Made by a program: the position numbers and the translations under genes
Shown here: positions 28,462 to 36,422 of the stretch, one piece after another
How the letters are laid out: the number at the start of each line of letters is the position of its first letter
Numbering within the stretch: the first letter of the stretch is position 1
Notes under the pieces: model-generated
What the model saw: the letters and a program-made list of their open reading frames with translations, nothing else
Database searches by the model: none
Told to the model about the DNA's origin: nothing
DNA from: Rhizobium sp.
GTDB taxonomy: Bacteria; Pseudomonadota; Alphaproteobacteria; Rhizobiales; Rhizobiaceae
Direction of reading: 5' to 3'
NCBI GenBank assembly: GCA_028290545.1
Contig: JAQGJP010000038.1
Location: 1-46,960, forward strand
DNA: 46,960 bases

Positions 28462-29628
28462 ATGTTCATGCGCAAGGGCTGGGGACGCTCATCCGCCGGA
28501 AAGAGAAGCCTGAAGGATCGCATCGGATCATTCATAGCCGACCGCAGCGGCAACTTTGGCCTGATGTTTGCCCTGGCGACCGTGCCGGTCCTGATGACCA
28601 TCGGTTGCAGTTTCGACTATGTTCAGGCGCTCAACACACATCACAGAATGCAGTCCGCGCTCGACGCGGCGCTTGTAGCGGCTGTCAAGAGCGTCGGCAC
28701 CAAGGACAGCGCTGCGCTCAAGGCGGAAATCGGCAAATGGCTCGAAGCGGAGTCCGTCCAGAAGGGCTATTATGTTCTCAACACCAATGGCATCGCGATT
28801 GACTCGACCAACGCCACGATCAAGGCCAGTGTCTCGGCGACAGTCTCGACGACATTCCTGAAAGTCGCCGGAATAAACTCGTTCCCTGTCGCGGTTTCGA
28901 GCGCGGTGGCGGGCGGCGAAACGATCACGAAAACAGCATTCTCCATGTATCTTGTGCTGGACCGTTCGGGATCGATGGACGAAGACACCGACAGCACCTA
29001 CACGACAACGTGCTATACCAATGACAGATGGAAAACCGGCGCCTATACCTGCACGGAAAAATACAAGAAGATCGAGGCGCTCAAGTTGGCCGTCGGCAGC
29101 CTGATGGGCCAGTTGTCGATCGCCGATCCCGACATGAAATATGTACGGACCGGCGCCGTCTCCTATAATGACAACATGCAGACTCCGACCCCGCTCGAAT
29201 GGGGAGAGTCTGGCGCGCAGGCTTACGTCACCAATCTGACCCCTTCCGGCCGGACGGACTCCAGCGACGCCATGGCGACGGCATATGACGCATTGAGGAA
29301 GAGCACCGGCAGCAAGAGTGAAGACCGCATCCACTATGCGAAGAACGGCCTGAAGCCCAATAAGTACATCGTCTTCATGACAGATGGCGCAAACAACATT
29401 AACGATGCGGATGAGAGTACCATGAGTACCTGCGACAAAGCACGTACCAAAGGCATACGCATTTATACGGTCGCCTTCATGGCACCCCCGGAAGGCCAGG
29501 CGTTGCTTCGATACTGCGCAACCAGCTCCGAAGACTACTTCCCGGCAGAAAGCACCGCTCAATTGGTCGAGGCATTCAAGACGATCGGCGAGAGTTCTTC
29601 GAAAAATCTCATCCGCCTGACGCAGTAA
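28462..29628 (+). CDS. TadG-like pilus-assembly protein with a von Willebrand A domain
   Basis: The protein has 388 residues. A short charged N-terminus leads to DRSGNFGLMFALATVPVLMTIGCSFDY, the TadE/TadG-type membrane segment (about 30-52). After about 110 residues of a Tad-like region, a vWA domain starts with the metal-site motif DRSGSMD (about 169-175) and continues with GRTDSSDAM and VFMTDGANN to the C-terminus. AGGAGA lies 6 bases before the ATG. TadG usually belongs to a tad pilus locus, but no other tad gene is nearby. It converges on a cytochrome gene, with one base between the stop codons. Confidence 0.82.
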   Translation: MFMRKGWGRSSAGKRSLKDRIGSFIADRSGNFGLMFALATVPVLMTIGCSFDYVQALNTHHRMQSALDAALVAAVKSVGTKDSAALKAEIGKWLEAESVQKGYYVLNTNGIAIDSTNATIKASVSATVSTTFLKVAGINSFPVAVSSAVAGGETITKTAFSMYLVLDRSGSMDEDTDSTYTTTCYTNDRWKTGAYTCTEKYKKIEALKLAVGSLMGQLSIADPDMKYVRTGAVSYNDNMQTPTPLEWGESGAQAYVTNLTPSGRTDSSDAMATAYDALRKSTGSKSEDRIHYAKNGLKPNKYIVFMTDGANNINDADESTMSTCDKARTKGIRIYTVAFMAPPEGQALLRYCATSSEDYFPAESTAQLVEAFKTIGESSSKNLIRLTQ

Positions 29629-29629
29629 C

Positions 29630-30541
29630 TCACCGCTTCGGTATGACCTTCAGATAGGCGGCGATCGCCTCGCGGTCTTCCTTCGGCAGCTTGGCCATGT
29701 TCTTCTGGACCTCGACCATAGATCCGCCGACCGTATCAAAGTCCGGCGTAAAGCCGGTTTCGAGATAGTTGACGATATCCGCCTCGCTCCAGGATGCGAT
29801 GTCACCACCCGGCGTGATGTTCGGGACCTTGCCCTTGCCTTCCGGATTGGGGGCGCCGGCAAGCCACATATTCTGCTTGAAGCCGCCAAACTCGTCACGC
29901 GACGTATGGCATTCGCCGCAGTGACCCGGACCCTCGACGATATATTGCCCGCGCTTGACCTGGGCGTCTGCGGTGGCCATGGCGATACGCGGCTGATCGT
30001 TCAGATAGAGATATTTCCACCCTCCCACCGCCAGACGAATATTGAACGGGAAACCCAGCGCATGCGGCGGGGCAAGGTTGGTGCTTTTCGGCAATGTCTT
30101 GATATAGGCGAAGAGATCGCCGACATCCTTTGGCGTCATGCGGATATACGAACCGTACGGCAGGGACGGATAGAGATGGCTGCCATTGGGGGCTACACCG
30201 CGCGTCAATGCGTTGCCGAACGCGGCAAGCGTCCATTTGCCGATACCGGCGGTGTCATCAGGCGAGATATTGGGAACATGAAACGTGCCGAAAGGGCTGT
30301 TGAGCGCCAAGCCGCCGGCAAGAACCAGCTCATCGCCCTCCTTGGCACCGGGCGCCTTGTGACAGCTGACACAGCCGCCCATGGAGAAAACCAGCGCGCC
30401 GTTCTTGACATCGCCAGTACCGGCCGCAGCCCAGTAATCGTCGGGCAAGGGCTGGGAACGGGTGACATAAAGGAAAGCGCCGGCGCCTATGACGCCGAGA
30501 ACAATCAGACCGCCAATCGTCTTCACCAGTTTGCCGGTCAT
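29630..30541 (-). CDS. Diheme c-type cytochrome
   Basis: The 303-residue protein has an N-terminal membrane segment (about 7-26) and two CxxCH heme sites, CVSCH (about 57-61) and CGECH in the second domain. Each begins a class I cytochrome c domain with a distal methionine region. This layout matches the cytochrome c subunits of membrane-bound alcohol/sugar dehydrogenases, but no such dehydrogenase is adjacent. I place the start at the ATG 30541. A GTG at 30586 would add 15 residues with no signal-like character. The class II cytochrome gene lies 137 bases upstream on the same strand, separated by a terminator. Confidence 0.85.
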   Translation of the reverse strand: MTGKLVKTIGGLIVLGVIGAGAFLYVTRSQPLPDDYWAAAGTGDVKNGALVFSMGGCVSCHKAPGAKEGDELVLAGGLALNSPFGTFHVPNISPDDTAGIGKWTLAAFGNALTRGVAPNGSHLYPSLPYGSYIRMTPKDVGDLFAYIKTLPKSTNLAPPHALGFPFNIRLAVGGWKYLYLNDQPRIAMATADAQVKRGQYIVEGPGHCGECHTSRDEFGGFKQNMWLAGAPNPEGKGKVPNITPGGDIASWSEADIVNYLETGFTPDFDTVGGSMVEVQKNMAKLPKEDREAIAAYLKVIPKR

Positions 30542-30621
30542 GATGAAATTTTTCCCTGCTGAGCATGATGCGCCGGAATTTGCCACGATCCGGAGTTCGG
30601 AACCAGATCAAATCTGCAACG

Positions 30622-30665
30622 CAAAAAGCCCACCGCAACCGCTTCGAGCAAAGCGACTGCGGTGG
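30622..30665 (-). terminator. Rho-independent terminator after the cytochrome c556 gene
   Basis: Read on the minus strand: stem CCACCGCA (30665-30658) pairs with TGCGGTGG (30637-30630), with an inner CGCTT/AAGCG stem, followed by GC and five Ts (30627-30623). It lies just after the cytochrome c556 stop and before the diheme cytochrome, so the downstream gene needs read-through or its own promoter. Confidence 0.75.
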
Positions 30666-30678
30666 ACGGGAGGAGCCG

Positions 30679-31119
30679 TTACTTCTTCTTCAAACGGTAG
30701 ATCTCATGACAGGAGCCGCAATCCTTGCCGAGCGTGCCCATGGCCGCGCCAACGGCGGCCTGGTCGGCCGGAAGCTGGGCGAGCAGAGTGTCCGCGTCCG
30801 CACCGAGCTTGTCCGCATGCGCCTTGAAGTCAGCCATATTTTCCCAGATCTTCGGGCTGGCCACTTCATCGTCCTTCTCGGACCCGACCGGGAAATAGTT
30901 CGGGAAGACCTTGATCGTTTCGCTGATGGTCGTCAGCGAGGTCTTTACCGTGGCCGCATCGTAGGGCTTCTCGCCCTTGGCAATGGCCGAGAGCCCACCC
31001 ATGGCGCCGCCAATTTTCTTCATCGCCGCTTCGCGTGAATCGTGCATATTTTCAGCGGCGACCACGGCGCTCACCGCCATGAGACAGATGGCGCTGGCCA
31101 CCAGAATCCGTTTGATCAT
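30679..31119 (-). CDS. Class II c-type cytochrome (cytochrome c556/c'-like)
   Basis: The 146-residue protein has a cleavable signal peptide (MIKRILVASAICLMAVSAVVA, cut near residue 22), placing it in the periplasm. The single heme site CGSCH sits near the C-terminus (about 134-138), typical of the four-helix class II cytochromes. The helical pattern with REAAMKKIGGAMGGL near the N-terminus fits this. Such proteins carry electrons or bind gases; which applies cannot be read here. A diheme cytochrome lies downstream on the same strand, across a terminator. Confidence 0.88.
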   Translation of the reverse strand: MIKRILVASAICLMAVSAVVAAENMHDSREAAMKKIGGAMGGLSAIAKGEKPYDAATVKTSLTTISETIKVFPNYFPVGSEKDDEVASPKIWENMADFKAHADKLGADADTLLAQLPADQAAVGAAMGTLGKDCGSCHEIYRLKKK

Positions 31120-31406
31120 CTTGTTAATCTCCCAATCAAGAAGCGCCGGCGGAAAGCTGCGGGCGGGGGTTGCGCGAACGTCGACACAACACCACGGCGC
31201 CCCCTCGAAATCAAAATAACATTTTGGTGATCGGTAGTTAGACGAAAGTTTTGAATCATTCTTCGAATAACTTCATCCATTGCGGAAGCGCGGAACTGCG
31301 GCGGTTTGCCCGCACCCACGGTTCGAAATTCGATTGTTCAATATTCAGTAACAGATCGTCGTCTATAACGATAACAACCCAGTATCGGATTTACCGGTCC
31401 ATCCCC

Positions 31407-32621
31407 ATGCTCCAGCGGCAGATCTCTCGCGCTCCACGCTATCTCGCGATCGGCATCATCACATTCGCGGTCGCTGCCGCTATCGGGCTGGCAATCCTCG
31501 GCCTGCCGATCGACAGCCTACCCTTCCAGCTGAAAAACAAGGATTTCACCAATTACTGGATGGCCGGACAACTCGCACTCAATGGCAATGGGCCAACCCT
31601 GTTCGGCAGACCGACCGACTATTTCGAGGCGATGAAGGCCATCTTCGGGGCTGACTATCCCTGGCACAACTGGAGTTATCCGCCGCACGCGGCACTCCTC
31701 CTGCTGCCGCTCGGCGTACTGGGCTATCTCCCCGGCATGGCAATCTTCCTGGGTTTTACGCTGGCGCTGTATGTGCTTTCGCTCCAGAGCCTGCGGCCGA
31801 ACTGGACGCCGATCGCCGTCATCCTGCTGCTGCCTTTCCTCGCTGGCAATCTCGTCTCGACCCAGAACGGCTTCCTGACGACGGCTTTGCTGGTCGGAGG
31901 TCTCGCCCTGCGCGACCGTCGCCCTGTATTTGCCGGCATCCTGTTCGGCGTGCTGACCTTCAAGCCGCAACTCGGGCTGCTCCTGCCGATCCTGCTGCTT
32001 TACGAACGGCGCTGGATGGTGATTGCCACCGCGACCATTACGGCGATCGCTCTGATCCTGTCGTCGATCCTCGCTTTCGGCATACAGAGCTGGACGGACT
32101 ATTTTCGCTACATAGCGCCCTACCAGACCGAGATCATGAACACGTTCGGCGGCGATTTCCCACATATGATGGGTTCCGCCTTCGGCTCGGCGCGCAGTCT
32201 TGGCTTCGATGCAGCGCAGGCGATCTGGGTGCACATGCCGTTCGCGGTGGCGGGCTTCGGCCTGTTCCTCTTCAGCCTGTGGCGGCTTGAAGATATCGAT
32301 GCCAGATCGTTCGCCCTGCTGATCGCCGGCATGCTGATCGTGCCCTATTCCGTCGCTTACGACTTCGGCGCGCTGGCAACATTCGCCGCACTCTGGCCAT
32401 TCGGGAACGACAAGCGTCAGCCCGGCCTGCCGCTCCGGTTGGCGCTCATCCTTGTTGCCATCCTGCCGATCGGCATGCTGCCGATGGGTCAGGCAGGCTT
32501 GCCGCTGACGCCGGCGATCTTGCTGGGCGCCTTCGTCGCGCTTCTCACCAGCGAAGGCGCATTTCGTTTCAATGGAACGTCGTCCAGCCCTGCCAAGCCG
32601 TCCAGAATGCCGCAAGGATGA
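31407..32621 (+). CDS. Polytopic membrane protein, glycosyltransferase family 87 (DUF2029) type
   Basis: The 404-residue protein has about ten hydrophobic segments. Near the N-terminus, after the first helix, FTNYWMAGQLALNG and NWSYPPHAALLLLPLG carry the acidic/aromatic loop typical of GT87 polyprenyl-phosphate-dependent mannosyltransferases. FKPQLGLLLPI is another family hallmark. The frame is open upstream to 31251, but the ATG at 31407 begins a proper membrane protein; its ribosome binding site is weak. The last 53 bases overlap the 3' end of the convergent LysE gene. Donor and acceptor are unknown. Confidence 0.78.
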   Translation: MLQRQISRAPRYLAIGIITFAVAAAIGLAILGLPIDSLPFQLKNKDFTNYWMAGQLALNGNGPTLFGRPTDYFEAMKAIFGADYPWHNWSYPPHAALLLLPLGVLGYLPGMAIFLGFTLALYVLSLQSLRPNWTPIAVILLLPFLAGNLVSTQNGFLTTALLVGGLALRDRRPVFAGILFGVLTFKPQLGLLLPILLLYERRWMVIATATITAIALILSSILAFGIQSWTDYFRYIAPYQTEIMNTFGGDFPHMMGSAFGSARSLGFDAAQAIWVHMPFAVAGFGLFLFSLWRLEDIDARSFALLIAGMLIVPYSVAYDFGALATFAALWPFGNDKRQPGLPLRLALILVAILPIGMLPMGQAGLPLTPAILLGAFVALLTSEGAFRFNGTSSSPAKPSRMPQG

Positions 32622-33207
32622 TCAGCAAGCCGGCGGCGCGGCCGGTATAGATCGTCGCCGACTTGTTGGTCAGCAGGAAATCCCGGCTGGTTGCGGCGGC
32701 AAGCGCAATGGCGCCATAGACCAGGAACTGCATCAGCAACGTCAGCAGGCCCATGACAATGGCCTGATGCCACAAAGGGCCGTATTCAACCTTCATGAAC
32801 TGCGGATAGACCGCCATGATGAACAGATAGGCCTTGGGATTGAGCAGGCAGGTGACGAGCCCCTGGCGGAAAATCACCGGCAGCGGCCTGAGGCTCGCGG
32901 TCCCGACCTCGTCGACGGTGATCGAACTGCGGATCAGCCCGTAGCCGATCCAGGCCATGTAGAACGCACCGATCAGGATCAGCGGATCACGCAACCAGGG
33001 CATGGCGAAGGCCAGCACGCTGACACCGAGCGTACCGGTCAGAGTATGCACCATGCCGCCCGTCATCATGCCGGATACGGCTGCAAAGCCCGCCCGCCGC
33101 CCGCCCGTCAGCCCATTGGTCATCACGAACAGCATGTCCATGCCCGGCACGATGATGATGCCGAAGAGCAGGGCCGAGAAGATCCAGAGGTTTTCCGCGT
33201 AATCCAT
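32569..33207 (-). CDS. LysE/RhtB-family amino-acid exporter
   Basis: The 212-residue inner-membrane protein has about six helices. It has the family opening (FSALLFGIIIVPGMDMLFVMTNGLTGGRRAGFAA, in short pieces IIVPGMDM and GGRRAG) and the conserved LVTCLLNPKAYLFI in the middle, both typical of RhtB-type homoserine/threonine or related effluxers. It is divergent from a WYL regulator with a 143-base gap, so that regulator may control it. Its 3' end overlaps the GT87 gene tail to tail. Confidence 0.9.
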   Translation of the reverse strand: MDYAENLWIFSALLFGIIIVPGMDMLFVMTNGLTGGRRAGFAAVSGMMTGGMVHTLTGTLGVSVLAFAMPWLRDPLILIGAFYMAWIGYGLIRSSITVDEVGTASLRPLPVIFRQGLVTCLLNPKAYLFIMAVYPQFMKVEYGPLWHQAIVMGLLTLLMQFLVYGAIALAAATSRDFLLTNKSATIYTGRAAGLLIILAAFWTAWQGWTTFH

Positions 33208-33294
33208 GTCAGTAAGCCTTTATCGTTTATTATCCGCAGTCAGGATAAAACCAGTGATTTCAGTTTGTTGATGCTGGAAATAGCGCAACCCAAT

Positions 33295-33310
33295 TGACAG
33301 CGTTGTGTCA
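33295..33310. promoter_or_regulatory. Candidate operator between lysE-type and WYL genes
   Basis: The inverted repeat TGACAGCGTTGTGTCA (5-bp arms, 6-base spacer) lies in the divergent promoter region, 40 bases before the WYL regulator ATG. TTGACA at 33294 may also be a -35 hexamer. Position suggests a regulator site; the binding protein is inferred. Confidence 0.35.
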
Positions 33311-33350
33311 GGAGTGTTCTGCTGCGGACAACAATTTTCAGGGAATTTGA

Positions 33351-34046
33351 ATGCGCAAGGCATCGCGCCTGTTCGAGATCATCCAGATCCTGCGGCTGGC
33401 CGGAAAACCGGTGACGGCGCAGATGATCGCCGACCGGCTGGAAGTCACCGTGCGCTCGATCTATCGGGATATCGCGGCGCTGCAGGCCATGCGCGTGCCG
33501 ATCGAGGGCGGGCGGGGCATCGGTTACATCATGCGTTCAGGCTTCGACCTGCCGCCGCTGATGTTCTCGATCGAGGAATCGGAAGCCATGGTGCTGGCGC
33601 TGGCGCTTCTGAAACGCACCGGCGACAGCGAATTGAAAAAAGCTGCGGAACGGGTCAGCGACAAGATCGCCGCCGCCATGCCCGTCCCTCTGCGCCAGGT
33701 GCTGATGGGCAACGCCCTCTATGCCTGGGGATCGGTCGCGCCGGAACCGTCGGGGATCGATCTCGCCAGCATCCGCCAGGCGATCCGCGACGAGCAGAAG
33801 CTCGCGATCGACTATCGCGACGAACAGGGCCGCCAGACCGCGCGCACGATCCGTCCGATCGCGCTGATCTATTATTCCGCCTATACAAATATCGTTGCGT
33901 GGTGCGAACTGCGCGAGGGCCTCAGGAATTTCCGCGCCGACCGGATTGCGCAGAGCGCGACGATCGCCGCCTTCTTCACCGGCCAAGGCGACGGCCTGCG
34001 CTCCCAATGGATCGCCGGATGGAAAGTGAACCAGCAGGCGGGATAG
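33351..34046 (+). CDS. HTH-WYL transcriptional regulator (YafY type)
   Basis: The 231-residue protein has an N-terminal helix-turn-helix (about 1-60: RLFEIIQILRLAG, TAQMIADRLEVTVRSIYRDIAALQ) and a WYL ligand-sensing domain (about 135-215) with IDYRDEQGRQTARTIRPIALIYY and WCELREGLRNFRADRI. These domains often sense small effectors or nucleic acid. It is divergent from the LysE exporter, its likely target, and ends one base before the convergent ohrR stop. Confidence 0.9.
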   Translation: MRKASRLFEIIQILRLAGKPVTAQMIADRLEVTVRSIYRDIAALQAMRVPIEGGRGIGYIMRSGFDLPPLMFSIEESEAMVLALALLKRTGDSELKKAAERVSDKIAAAMPVPLRQVLMGNALYAWGSVAPEPSGIDLASIRQAIRDEQKLAIDYRDEQGRQTARTIRPIALIYYSAYTNIVAWCELREGLRNFRADRIAQSATIAAFFTGQGDGLRSQWIAGWKVNQQAG

Positions 34047-34047
34047 G

Positions 34048-34482
34048 TCACGCTTCTTCGAGATTGTGACGAAGCGTCTTCATGGTCTGCAGCAATTGCC
34101 CCAGCGAATCCAGCCCGCAGCCTGTCGCGTTGCCGATCGCAGCACCGATCCTCGTTCCCACTTCGCGCTTGGCGAGCCCCGACGGCGTCAGCTGAATCGA
34201 CACCTGGCGCTCATCCTCCTTGCTGCGTTCCCTTCGGATGAAGCCGGTTTTTTCCAGACGCTTGAGCAGGGGTGACAGTGTGCCGGTGTCGAGACCGAGC
34301 GCTCCGCCGATCTCCGTCACTGTCGCGACACGCTTTTCCCATAGAACCAGCATCACTAGATATTGCGGATAGGTGACGCCGAGTTCCGCCAGCAGCGGCT
34401 TGTAGGCCTTGGTGAAGGCATGCGAGGCGGCATAGACCGCAAAACAGAGATGGTTCTCCAGCGCGAGCATATTGTCGTTCAT
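34048..34482 (-). CDS. ohrR: OhrR, MarR-family organic peroxide sensor and repressor
   Basis: The 144-residue protein is a MarR dimer subunit with a winged helix (about 50-110: VTEIGGALGLDTGTLSPLLKRLEKTGFIRRER). Cys13 in ENHLCFAVYAAS is the conserved peroxide-sensing cysteine of OhrR; oxidation releases DNA. AYKPLLAELGVTYPQYLVMLVLWE also marks this subfamily. It is divergent from ohr, 112 bases apart, with a palindromic operator between them, which is the standard arrangement. Confidence 0.94.
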   Translation of the reverse strand: MNDNMLALENHLCFAVYAASHAFTKAYKPLLAELGVTYPQYLVMLVLWEKRVATVTEIGGALGLDTGTLSPLLKRLEKTGFIRRERSKEDERQVSIQLTPSGLAKREVGTRIGAAIGNATGCGLDSLGQLLQTMKTLRHNLEEA

Positions 34483-34531
34483 CGTCGATCCTCTTCGCTG
34501 CCAATATAGCGCGAAAAAATATTTTGTAAAA

Positions 34532-34551
34532 TTATATTGTGCACAACATAA
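34532..34551. promoter_or_regulatory. Candidate OhrR operator
   Basis: TTATATTGTGCACAACATAA is a 20-bp near-perfect palindrome (one central-arm mismatch pair) in the A+T-rich space between ohrR and ohr. OhrR operators are AT-rich palindromes, and the site is placed to repress both genes. Confidence 0.65.
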
Positions 34552-34594
34552 ATTGGTCCTATATCAATTTGTCAATTCAAGAAGGGATAACCAC

Positions 34595-35017
34595 ATGCCT
34601 ATTCTCTATACGACCAAGGCAACCTCCACCGGCGGCCGGGTCGGGTCCTCCAAGTCCTCCGACGGCAATCTATCGGTCACTCTCACCTCGCCGAAGGAAC
34701 TCGGCGGTGACGGCGCGGCAGGCACCAATCCTGAGCAGCTGTTCGCGGCGGGCTATTCCGCCTGCTTCCTCGGGGCGCTGAAATCCGTTGGCCGTCAGGC
34801 CAAGGTGAGAGTTCCGGAAGAGACGACCGTGACCGCGATAGTCGGCATCGGCCCGCGCGAGGATGGCGGCGGCTTCGGCATCGAGGTGGCGCTGTCGGTG
34901 AATATTCCGGGCGTCGATCGCGAAGTTGCCGAAGACCTCGTCGCCAAGGCGCATATCGTCTGCCCCTACAGCCACGCCATGCGCACCGCCACCGAAGTTC
35001 CGGTCACGCTCGCCTAA
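34595..35017 (+). CDS. ohr: Ohr, organic hydroperoxide reductase
   Basis: The 140-residue protein reduces organic and fatty-acid hydroperoxides, using lipoylated proteins as electron donor. The two redox cysteines are Cys57 (YSACFLGAL) and Cys123 (VCPYSHA). Arg15 and Glu48 are also in the expected places. AGAAGGGAT precedes the ATG at 34595. It is controlled by the divergent ohrR. Its stop overlaps the convergent MarR gene by 4 bases. Confidence 0.95.
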   Translation: MPILYTTKATSTGGRVGSSKSSDGNLSVTLTSPKELGGDGAAGTNPEQLFAAGYSACFLGALKSVGRQAKVRVPEETTVTAIVGIGPREDGGGFGIEVALSVNIPGVDREVAEDLVAKAHIVCPYSHAMRTATEVPVTLA

Positions 35018-35469
35018 TCCAGCGCACCCAGCGCATTCAATCCATGCCGCAGGCGATCGGCTTCGCCCTGCGGCATTTCTCCTTCAATTGCCTCGTGCGT
35101 CGCGCGCCAGATCGGCAGCGCCGCCGCCAACCGGCCCTCGCCTTCAGCCGTCAGCACGAGAAATTTTTCCCGGCGGTCCTCCGCTCCCTTGGCGATCGTG
35201 ATCCAGCCCTTGCGCTCCAGCACTTTCAGCGCCGCCGTCAGCGTCGTCCGGTCCATCCCCAGCAGCGTCGCCACCGAACCCAATGATGCCGGCTTCGGCC
35301 GGTTGAGCGACATCATCAGCGAGAACTGGCCATTCGTCAGCGAAAACGGTTTAAGGACACGGTCGAAGCGACGGGCAAGAGTGCGTGCCGCGCGCTGGGC
35401 GTGGAGGCAAAGGCAACGATCGCGGACATGGATCGTTGCGGAAAATGGAATCAGCGGCAGGTTTGACAT
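35014..35469 (-). CDS. MarR-family transcriptional regulator
   Basis: The protein has 151 residues from the ATG at 35469. The winged helix spans about 45-105 (SLGSVATLLGMDRTTLTAALKVLERKGWITI) with the basic wing AEDRREKFLVLT. Cys-Leu-Cys near residue 19 could be redox-active but is not the OhrR motif. The frame extends to a TTG at 35511, but that lies within a probable operator, so I prefer 35469. It is divergent from the VOC protein, the likeliest target. Confidence 0.85.
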   Translation of the reverse strand: MSNLPLIPFSATIHVRDRCLCLHAQRAARTLARRFDRVLKPFSLTNGQFSLMMSLNRPKPASLGSVATLLGMDRTTLTAALKVLERKGWITIAKGAEDRREKFLVLTAEGEGRLAAALPIWRATHEAIEGEMPQGEADRLRHGLNALGALD

Positions 35470-35480
35470 GTAAAATATAT

Positions 35481-35492
35481 GTTGATACCAAC
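35481..35492. promoter_or_regulatory. Candidate MarR operator
   Basis: GTTGATACCAAC (arms GTTG/CAAC), within the slightly longer imperfect palindrome TATGTTGATACCAACCTA. It lies 12 bases before the MarR-type ATG and 80 bases before the VOC gene, suggesting autoregulation plus control of the divergent gene. Confidence 0.4.
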
Positions 35493-35572
35493 CTAAATAG
35501 TCAAGCTCCAACTATCCCGCAGGATGGTGGACTGGTGGCGATGGATTGTGGTTCAACAGGGAGGCAAGAGAC

Positions 35573-36349
35573 ATGAGCGACACCCACGGCAAGTTTGTCT
35601 GGTACGAACTGATGACGACGGACACCGCGGCAGCGGCCCAATTCTACGGTTCCGTGGTCGGCTGGACCGCCCGCGATGCCGGAATGGACGATAACAGCTA
35701 TCAGCTTTTCGAAATTCCTGGTACCGAGCGTGGCGTTGGCGGCCTGATGACGCTTCCCGAAGAACTGAAGACCATGGGCGTACCGCCCCACTGGGTCGGT
35801 TATGTCGCGGTCGACGACGTCGATGCCATGGCCAAGACATTCACGGACAATGGCGGCGCCGTTCGCAGGCCGCCATCCGATATTCCCGGCATCGGCCGGT
35901 TTGCCGTGGTCGCCGATCCCCAGGGCGCGGTACTGATCATCTTCAAGCCCATTCCCATGGACAATCCGCCGCCCGAACCGACGATGACGCCCGGCTATTG
36001 TGGGTGGCATGAACTTTATGCCGTCGATGGCGCAACCGCGTTCGATTTCTACGCGAAAGTCTTCGGCTGGACCAAGGACATGGCGATGGATATGGGCGCG
36101 ATGGGCATCTACCAGACATTCGCGCAGAATGGCGTGATGATGGGCGGCATGATGACGAAGCCGGCGGACATGCCCGTGCCTGCCTGGGGCTACTATTTCA
36201 TTGTCGAAGGGGTCGATACCGCGATCGACAAGATCAAGTCCGGTGGCGGTCAGATCCTCGAGGGGCCGATGGAAGTGCCGGGCAGCTTCGTCGTTCAGGC
36301 GACGGATGCGCAGGGCGCCTATTTCGCCGTCACCGGCCCCAGAGGTTGA
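35573..36349 (+). CDS. VOC-superfamily protein with two glyoxalase-like domains
   Basis: The 258-residue protein is a tandem of two vicinal-oxygen-chelate modules (about 5-125 and 135-255). Each begins with a FVWYELMTTD or CGWHELYAVD strand and an FY..VFGWT helix. Such pairs include glyoxalase-like enzymes, dioxygenases and resistance proteins, and the reaction is not predictable. GGGAGG lies 8 bases before the ATG at 35573. It is divergent from a MarR regulator. Confidence 0.88.
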   Translation: MSDTHGKFVWYELMTTDTAAAAQFYGSVVGWTARDAGMDDNSYQLFEIPGTERGVGGLMTLPEELKTMGVPPHWVGYVAVDDVDAMAKTFTDNGGAVRRPPSDIPGIGRFAVVADPQGAVLIIFKPIPMDNPPPEPTMTPGYCGWHELYAVDGATAFDFYAKVFGWTKDMAMDMGAMGIYQTFAQNGVMMGGMMTKPADMPVPAWGYYFIVEGVDTAIDKIKSGGGQILEGPMEVPGSFVVQATDAQGAYFAVTGPRG

Positions 36350-36387
36350 TCTGGACCGACACCTTGGTTTTATGAATGTGGGCCAAT

Positions 36388-36417
36388 GCATCCGGCAGGC
36401 GTCGGGCCGCCGGATGC
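36388..36417. terminator. Hairpin between convergent VOC and ABC-F genes
   Basis: Perfect 9-bp stem GCATCCGGC (36388-36396) with GCCGGATGC (36409-36417), 12-base loop. No T-run follows on either strand. Location after two converging stops suggests a bidirectional terminator. Confidence 0.5.
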
Positions 36418-36422
36418 GCTGT

